The notes under the pieces are model-generated. The model saw only the letters and a list, made by a program, of their open reading frames with translations, did not search any database and was not told the origin of the DNA. Shown piece after piece: positions 34,799 through 38,944 of a stretch of 38,944 nucleotides of DNA (position 1 is its first letter; every line of letters begins with the position of its first letter). Origin of the DNA: a virus. The translations under genes and the position numbers were made by a program. The stretch spans positions 1 to 38,944 of IMG/VR virus record IMGVR_UViG_3300036770_004472; one strand, 5' to 3'.

Positions 34799-34948
34799 AT
34801 GTACAAATATCAATTATGGGTTAGAATTAATGACTTTCAAACAGCTAATACTTATGTTTGGGCAAGTAATGATTACGAAGCAAAATTGTTAGGTGAGGCT
34901 CAATATGGTGTTGGCAATGTACTAAACTATACCAAAGTAGATGATTAA
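34799..34948 (+). CDS. Small phage protein (49 aa)
   Basis: The ATG at 34799 is preceded by AAGGAGAAATTT, a strong ribosome site. The product MYKYQLWVRINDFQTANTYV continues to WASNDYEAKLLGEAQYG and ends NYTKVDD. Its composition is that of a compact alpha/beta protein, and similar mini-proteins occur in aquatic T4-like phages without a known function. It overlaps the def start by 8 bp, so translation of def is probably coupled to it. Confidence 0.7.
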   Translation: MYKYQLWVRINDFQTANTYVWASNDYEAKLLGEAQYGVGNVLNYTKVDD

Positions 34949-35375
34949 ATTAACTGATATAGAATTAAAGAATTCTTGTGAACAAGTAGAATTTGTTGAT
35001 ACCAAGCAAAATTTAAAACTGGCACAAGAATTATTCAAACTTATGATAAAAGAAAAGGGTATAGGACTAGCTGCCAACCAAGCTGGTATAAACAGTAGAG
35101 TATTTGTAATGTCAGTAAATAATAAGGCATACCATTGTTTTAATCCTGAAATTTTAGAGACTGGAACACAATTAGTTGGGTACAATGAGGGATGTTTAAG
35201 TTTTCCAAATGATAGATGTGAAATAATTAGACATGATAAAATACATGTTAAATATTACAATGCCTATGGTGTTGAAACAACTGAGTGGTTAGATGGGCTA
35301 GCAAGTCGGTGTTTTCAACATGAGTTAGACCATTTAAACGGTTTGACAATGTTTGATAGGATAACGCCCCGGTGA
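34941..35375 (+). CDS. def: Peptide deformylase
   Basis: The 144-aa protein removes the N-formyl group from new proteins. All three motifs are present: GIGLAANQAG (motif 1), EGCLSFP (motif 2, metal Cys) and QHELDHLNG (motif 3, two metal His and catalytic Glu). It is shorter than bacterial enzymes because it lacks the C-terminal extension, as is normal for phage and organelle-like forms. Its last three codons and stop lie inside the tRNA gene that follows. No ribosome site of its own is evident; the 49-aa frame upstream overlaps its start. Confidence 0.96.
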   Translation: MIKLTDIELKNSCEQVEFVDTKQNLKLAQELFKLMIKEKGIGLAANQAGINSRVFVMSVNNKAYHCFNPEILETGTQLVGYNEGCLSFPNDRCEIIRHDKIHVKYYNAYGVETTEWLDGLASRCFQHELDHLNGLTMFDRITPR

Positions 35376-35442
35376 CGGAATTGGCATACGTGTATGACTT
35401 AGGATCATAATTTTAGGAGTTCGACTCTCCTCTGGGGCACCA
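35366..35442 (+). tRNA. tRNA-Leu (anticodon UAG), encoded CCA, short variable loop
   Basis: A 77-nt cloverleaf. The acceptor GCCCCGG pairs with CTGGGGC (one G-T), followed by encoded ACCA. The D-arm ACG/CGT has an 11-nt loop containing GG. The anticodon arm TATGA/TCATA has loop CTTAGGA (anticodon TAG at 35400-35402). The T-arm AGGAG/CTCCT has loop TTCGACT. The variable loop is only ATTTT (5 nt), whereas leucine tRNAs normally have a long variable arm. It should read CUA codons. It overlaps the end of def by 10 bp. Confidence 0.9.
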
Positions 35443-35454
35443 AAAAGGTTAAAA

Positions 35455-35979
35455 ATGTTAGAATATTATTTTAAACACGAATATGAAAATGCATGTAATA
35501 CGTCAAGTGACATAAATGAACACCTTCCTGTATTGTTTGAATACGCTAATAAAGTAAATCATATTACTGAATTAGGGGTACGTTGGGGGGTAAGCACCAG
35601 GGCATTTTTGTACTCTGCTGTTTTAAATAAAACTACATTGCGTTCTTACGATATAAATTTGTATCATACAGTAACAGAACTGTTTGATATGGCTATTAAA
35701 ATTAATCCTAATGTAAGTTATCAACAGGCAAATACTTTAGACCTAACTATAGAAGCAACTGATTTGTTGTTCATAGATACCTTGCACACGTACGAACAAC
35801 TTTCTACTGAATTAAAACTACATGGAAATAAGGCAAAAAAATATATAATTTTTCATGACACTGTTACTTTTTTTGAGTTAAGTAAAGCAATAGATGAATT
35901 TTGTGAAGCAAACAAACATTGGAAATTGTTAAGTAATTATACTAACAATAATGGATTAAAAATACTTGAAAGATACTGA
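35455..35979 (+). CDS. Class I AdoMet-dependent methyltransferase (Methyltransf_24-like)
   Basis: The 174-aa protein has motif I as ITELGVRWGVSTRAFL, a RSYDINLYH strand 2, and DLLFIDTLHTYEQLSTEL with IIFHDTV, the D-x-x-H and HD pattern of the Methyltransf_24/macrocin O-methyltransferase-like group that often acts on sugars. It lies 12 bp after the tRNA and begins the sugar-modification cluster. The substrate is not evident. Confidence 0.8.
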   Translation: MLEYYFKHEYENACNTSSDINEHLPVLFEYANKVNHITELGVRWGVSTRAFLYSAVLNKTTLRSYDINLYHTVTELFDMAIKINPNVSYQQANTLDLTIEATDLLFIDTLHTYEQLSTELKLHGNKAKKYIIFHDTVTFFELSKAIDEFCEANKHWKLLSNYTNNNGLKILERY

Positions 35980-35980
35980 A

Positions 35981-36610
35981 ATGGCAAATGGAATATATAA
36001 AGTTACCGAAGATTTTGAAAAGGCACTTGCTGACTATACTGGCGCTCCATACGCAATAACTGTAGATAATCAAAGTAATGCTTTATTCTTGGCATTAATG
36101 TATATTGGGGTAAAAGATCAAACTATTACTATACCTAATAGGACATATCCAAGTGTACCATGTGAAATTATCCACGCTGGAGCTAAAGTAAACTTTAGTC
36201 CTGTTGAGGGTAAGACAATCAAAGGAGCCTATCGTTTAGAACCTACTCCAGTTTGGGATAGTGCCCTAAGATTTACAGCAGATATGTATTTGCCTGGACA
36301 GTATATGTGTTTAAGTTTTACAGGACCATACAAACATTTTAAATTAAGTAAAGGTGGTTGTATATTGACAGATAACTATGAAGCAATGTTATGGTTTAAA
36401 CGTGCTAGATTCAGTGGACGCCGTGAATGTAGTTACCATGAAGATCATTTTGATATGTTAGGTTGGAATTTTTACATGATGCCTGAATTAGCAGCCCGCG
36501 GACTGTTACTGATAAATCAATTTTACAATCCAAATGGAAGCAAAAAAGTAAATGAGGATTTAGAACTTCCTTATCCTGATTTAAGTAAATTTGGGGTTTA
36601 CAAGACATGA
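35981..36610 (+). CDS. Compact DegT/DnrJ/EryC1-like PLP aminotransferase
   Basis: I start at ATG 35981, one base after the previous stop, giving 209 aa. NGIYKVTEDFEKALADYTGA and TVDNQSNALFLAL fit the N-terminal part of sugar aminotransferases. D93 in VWDSALRF is the expected Asp facing the PLP nitrogen, and K118 in SFTGPYKHFKLSKGG is the likely Schiff-base lysine. The family is usually ~370 aa; here most of the C-terminal small domain is missing, yet the end is clean and coupled (ATGA) to the next gene, so it looks like a shortened enzyme rather than debris. It would put an amino group on a keto-sugar nucleotide. Confidence 0.75.
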   Translation: MANGIYKVTEDFEKALADYTGAPYAITVDNQSNALFLALMYIGVKDQTITIPNRTYPSVPCEIIHAGAKVNFSPVEGKTIKGAYRLEPTPVWDSALRFTADMYLPGQYMCLSFTGPYKHFKLSKGGCILTDNYEAMLWFKRARFSGRRECSYHEDHFDMLGWNFYMMPELAARGLLLINQFYNPNGSKKVNEDLELPYPDLSKFGVYKT

Positions 36611-37377
36611 AAATAACTCAAATAGCAGTAGATTCAACTGTGATTTTTTTTAGAGAAAATTTAATTAAAAGATATAAATTTTTAAATTATGAATCAATAG
36701 AAGAACCTACTCTTTTTTTTGGAATTCACCACCAAGTTGAAAAAATTAATAATCATAAGGGTTATAAAGTTGTTTATTTAGCAAGTCCTAAAGATGGAGA
36801 AAAGGTGAGAAATCTCGCCCCAAGTGAAAAATTATTTATTAAAGAAGATAAAGTGCTACATGGACAAAATCTTGTAGATATACCCAATCATTATCAAAAA
36901 AAACATATTATTTTTGAAACTAAACCTTATGATAACTATGTGCCTAATATGTTAGGCAATAAGGTATATGTATATTTAGGATCTGAAGGTAGAAAAAACG
37001 GAGAATTTCAGTATGAAAGGATAAAACAAGTTGAGGAAAGATGTAATTTTGAATTTATTTATGGAATGTCTCGACCAAATAATACATTTTATCCTGAAGA
37101 TTATGTAAAAGAAAATTGGTATGATAAATGTTTTGTGAACATAAATTTATCAAAATACAACGGATTACAAAGTATGGTAGAGTTGGCGTTTATGGGTAGA
37201 AAAACCATAGCAAACTTTCATAGAGATTTCCCATGTGTTATAAAGTACAACAATGATGAACATATTATTGAAATAATTGAAAGTGAAAGTAAAAAAATTG
37301 GGACCATTCAACCTTCAATAAATGTTCATAATGTTAAAGATGAATGGTTAAACATAGAATGGTGGAAAAATGAATAA
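36607..37377 (+). CDS. Putative glycosyltransferase (GT-B-like)
   Basis: The 256-aa protein has a C-terminal half resembling the donor domain of GT-B enzymes: a KVYVYLGSEGRKNG strand, FEFIYGMSR, and FVNINLSKYNGLQSMVELAFMGRKTIANF, which parallels the E-x7-E type motif. The N-terminal half is shorter than usual (FFGIHHQVEKI, YKVVYLASP). It starts in an ATGA overlap with the aminotransferase and overlaps the acetyltransferase gene by 8 bp. Its place between sugar genes supports the call, but the family is not certain. Confidence 0.55.
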   Translation: MKITQIAVDSTVIFFRENLIKRYKFLNYESIEEPTLFFGIHHQVEKINNHKGYKVVYLASPKDGEKVRNLAPSEKLFIKEDKVLHGQNLVDIPNHYQKKHIIFETKPYDNYVPNMLGNKVYVYLGSEGRKNGEFQYERIKQVEERCNFEFIYGMSRPNNTFYPEDYVKENWYDKCFVNINLSKYNGLQSMVELAFMGRKTIANFHRDFPCVIKYNNDEHIIEIIESESKKIGTIQPSINVHNVKDEWLNIEWWKNE

Positions 37378-37996
37378 AGAAAAATTAGTAATTTTTGGGT
37401 CAGGTGGTTTAGCAAAAGAAATTATAGGCTATCTTGTTAAGACTTACGGAGATAACCATGGTATTATGGCTGTAGTAAGCATTGAACCTTTTAATAACCC
37501 TGTGTTTTCTGAAAGATTTAAAGTTTTACAAAAACTTGAAAAGGGGGATTTTCCTGGTGCGAAATTTATTTTGGCTGTGGCAGAACCTAAAATAAAAAGA
37601 ATTATTGTTGAAAAAAATGAAGATAGGTGGACAAATTATATACATCCTTCTGTAGAGTTGAGCCCATTTGCTAAAATAGGCAAAGGATGTGTGTTTGCCC
37701 CTCAATCTATGATAGTTGGAGATTGTATCTTAGGAGATTTTATATTTTGTAATACAAATGCCACAGTTGGACATGATAGCACTGTTGGAGACTTTACTAC
37801 AATGTATCCAAATACTGAGGTATGTGGTAATTGTAATATAGGAACTGATTGTGTGTTTGGAATAGGATCATATGTAATTCCAAATATAAATTTACCAAGT
37901 TATACAAAAGTTTCAGCAGGTGCTGTTGTAAGAAACAGTTATGAAGAGCCACATTTGTTGGTTGGTAATCCAGCTAAACCTTATAAGAGAACCTAA
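37370..37996 (+). CDS. NeuD/PglD-like sugar O/N-acyltransferase (hexapeptide repeat)
   Basis: The 208-aa protein has an N-terminal Rossmann-like part (KLVIFGSGGLAKEIIGYL) typical of PglD/NeuD, then a left-handed beta-helix (IGKGCVFAPQSMIVGDCILG, FCNTNATVGHDSTVGDF). The catalytic His of the VGHDS motif is present. It ends AGAVVRNS and VGNPAKPYKR. PglD acetylates the amino group that a DegT-type enzyme puts on UDP-sugar, and such a gene lies two genes upstream, so the pair could make an N-acetylated amino sugar. Confidence 0.9.
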   Translation: MNKEKLVIFGSGGLAKEIIGYLVKTYGDNHGIMAVVSIEPFNNPVFSERFKVLQKLEKGDFPGAKFILAVAEPKIKRIIVEKNEDRWTNYIHPSVELSPFAKIGKGCVFAPQSMIVGDCILGDFIFCNTNATVGHDSTVGDFTTMYPNTEVCGNCNIGTDCVFGIGSYVIPNINLPSYTKVSAGAVVRNSYEEPHLLVGNPAKPYKRT

Positions 37997-37998
37997 AT

Positions 37999-38616
37999 AT
38001 GTTATACAATCTTATAGTTTCAGACCATTTAGATATAGTAGGTAAAATTCAACCAGATAAAATGAATTTCATTTTAAGTTTTATAAAAGAAAATAAACCA
38101 AAAAATTGTGTTGAAATAGGTGTATGGAAGGGGTCATCTTTATTTACTATAGCGGAAGCATGTAAATCATATGGCGGAGTGGTCACTGGAATAGATCCAT
38201 GGAGCTTTATAGAATTACCAAATGATATACCTTTTAACCCTAGTCTTAGTAATCATATTATGAATAATGTGATTGTAAAACAAGAAACATTGGATAGTGT
38301 TTATGAAAATTTGCAAAATATAATTAATAGTAACGATTTGAATAGCCTAATAAAATTAGTACGCAATACATCGGAAAATGCTGTAAACAGCTTTGAAGAT
38401 GAATCTATTAATTTTTTACATATTGATGGTAACCACAATCAAGAAAATGTGTCAAAAGACATTATAAACTATTTACCAAAAGTTAAAAGAAATGGATATA
38501 TTTTAATGGATGATACAGATTGGCCATCAGTAGACAAGGCTATACAAAATCATTTAAGTTCAAAAACTATAGTAACTAATAAAAGTAAACAATGGACTTG
38601 TTTTCAAAAATTATAG
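37999..38616 (+). CDS. Class I AdoMet-dependent methyltransferase (Methyltransf_24)
   Basis: The 205-aa protein has CVEIGVWKGSSLFTIAEA as motif I, VTGIDPWSF, and NFLHIDGNHNQENVSKDI with GYILMDDTDWPSV, which are typical of Methyltransf_24 proteins that methylate sugars or natural products. It starts 2 bp after the acetyltransferase stop and overlaps the formyltransferase gene by 25 bp. It is distinct from, but in the same superfamily as, the protein at 35455. Confidence 0.85.
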   Translation: MLYNLIVSDHLDIVGKIQPDKMNFILSFIKENKPKNCVEIGVWKGSSLFTIAEACKSYGGVVTGIDPWSFIELPNDIPFNPSLSNHIMNNVIVKQETLDSVYENLQNIINSNDLNSLIKLVRNTSENAVNSFEDESINFLHIDGNHNQENVSKDIINYLPKVKRNGYILMDDTDWPSVDKAIQNHLSSKTIVTNKSKQWTCFQKL

Positions 38617-38944
38617 TAATCTCAGATAATTTTGATTTATCAAAATTTATCCTTAAAGAAATTACTAAGCACAATGTTAGTGTAGACTTATATTTTTCTA
38701 AAAACAATACCGTAACAGTCAATAAAATGACTTCATTAGGAGCAAGTGTAATAGATGTTAAAAGTGATAACACTATTAACTTTATTTTAGAAAATTATGA
38801 ATTAGTAATAAGTCTACATTGTAAACAAATTTTCCCAGCTAAATTAGTAAATAATATTACTTGTATTAATGTACACCCAGGCTTTAATCCTTATAATAGA
38901 GGTTGGTTTCCACAGGCATTTTCTATCATTAATAAAAAACCCAT
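38592..38944 (+). CDS. Formyltransferase-family protein (3' partial)
   Basis: The open frame runs from ATG 38592 to the window edge (117 codons, no stop). The product starts MDLFSKIIVISDNFDLSKF and has the formyltransferase core: ELVISLHCKQIFPAKLV, then CINVHPGFNPYNRGWFPQ, containing the catalytic Asn and His (INVHPGFNP). Relatives that formylate dTDP- or UDP-amino sugars with N10-formyl-THF use this motif. With the aminotransferase nearby, N-formylation of an amino sugar is likely; a purine or tRNA role is less likely here. Confidence 0.82.
   Translation, partial: MDLFSKIIVISDNFDLSKFILKEITKHNVSVDLYFSKNNTVTVNKMTSLGASVIDVKSDNTINFILENYELVISLHCKQIFPAKLVNNITCINVHPGFNPYNRGWFPQAFSIINKKP

Overview
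The window is a stretch of a large, AT-rich tailed-phage genome, most likely a T4-like myovirus of a marine or freshwater proteobacterium. Four observations support this. Perfect T4-type late promoters (TATAAATA) precede three genes. The genes include a class Ia NrdA/NrdB/glutaredoxin set, a PAAR spike tip, a SleB-type lysis hydrolase, a peptide deformylase and a tRNA. Several structural proteins look like those of aquatic T4-like phages (an S74-terminated collagen-like fibre, a glycine-rich adhesin and two short MAHFAEL proteins). All genes but one are on the + strand with little space between them. The host cannot be named from sequence alone.

Layout. 1-11605 is the 3' part of one giant fibre gene: about 1,100 Gly-X-Gln triplets, four copies of a ~103-residue beta module and a C-terminal S74 self-cleaving chaperone. 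11608-16696 holds a MAHFAEL protein, two 2-oxoglutarate/Fe(II) oxygenases, a GH130-like beta-propeller protein and a tandem GT17 glycosyltransferase with TPRs. Late promoters precede the first oxygenase and the propeller gene. 16769-19768 holds a second fibre, a glycine-rich adhesin and a second MAHFAEL protein. 19861-23729 is nrdA, a small gene, nrdB and glutaredoxin behind an extended -10 promoter. 23739-27181 is an Sm-like small protein, PAAR and two probable virion proteins. 27261-28141 is a lysis pair (SleB hydrolase and membrane protein). 28151-30318 is metK, DUF2452 and a conserved unknown. 30341-32737 is a His-rich secreted protein, a small ORF, an HNH endonuclease, a broken iscU, a third oxygenase and a small Cys-rich protein. 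32738-34362 is a lone minus-strand methyltransferase, a GNAT acetyltransferase and a QueC-like PP-loop enzyme. 34363-34798 is a terminator and hairpin island. 34799-35442 is a 49-aa protein, def and tRNA-Leu(UAG). 35455-38944 is a sugar and glycan cluster: two methyltransferases, a compact DegT aminotransferase, a putative glycosyltransferase, a NeuD/PglD acetyltransferase and a formyltransferase that runs off the edge.

How they may work together. The notable reading is a fibre decoration system: an extremely long collagen-like fibre beside prolyl-hydroxylase-fold oxygenases and glycosyltransferases, plus a second cluster able to make N-acylated amino sugars. This parallels hydroxylation followed by glycosylation of collagen in eukaryotes and giant viruses. 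It is inference from gene neighbourhood and families; no modification is shown by sequence. The nrd set feeds dNTP synthesis. metK could supply AdoMet to the methyltransferases. The QueC-like protein raises the possibility of deazaguanine chemistry.
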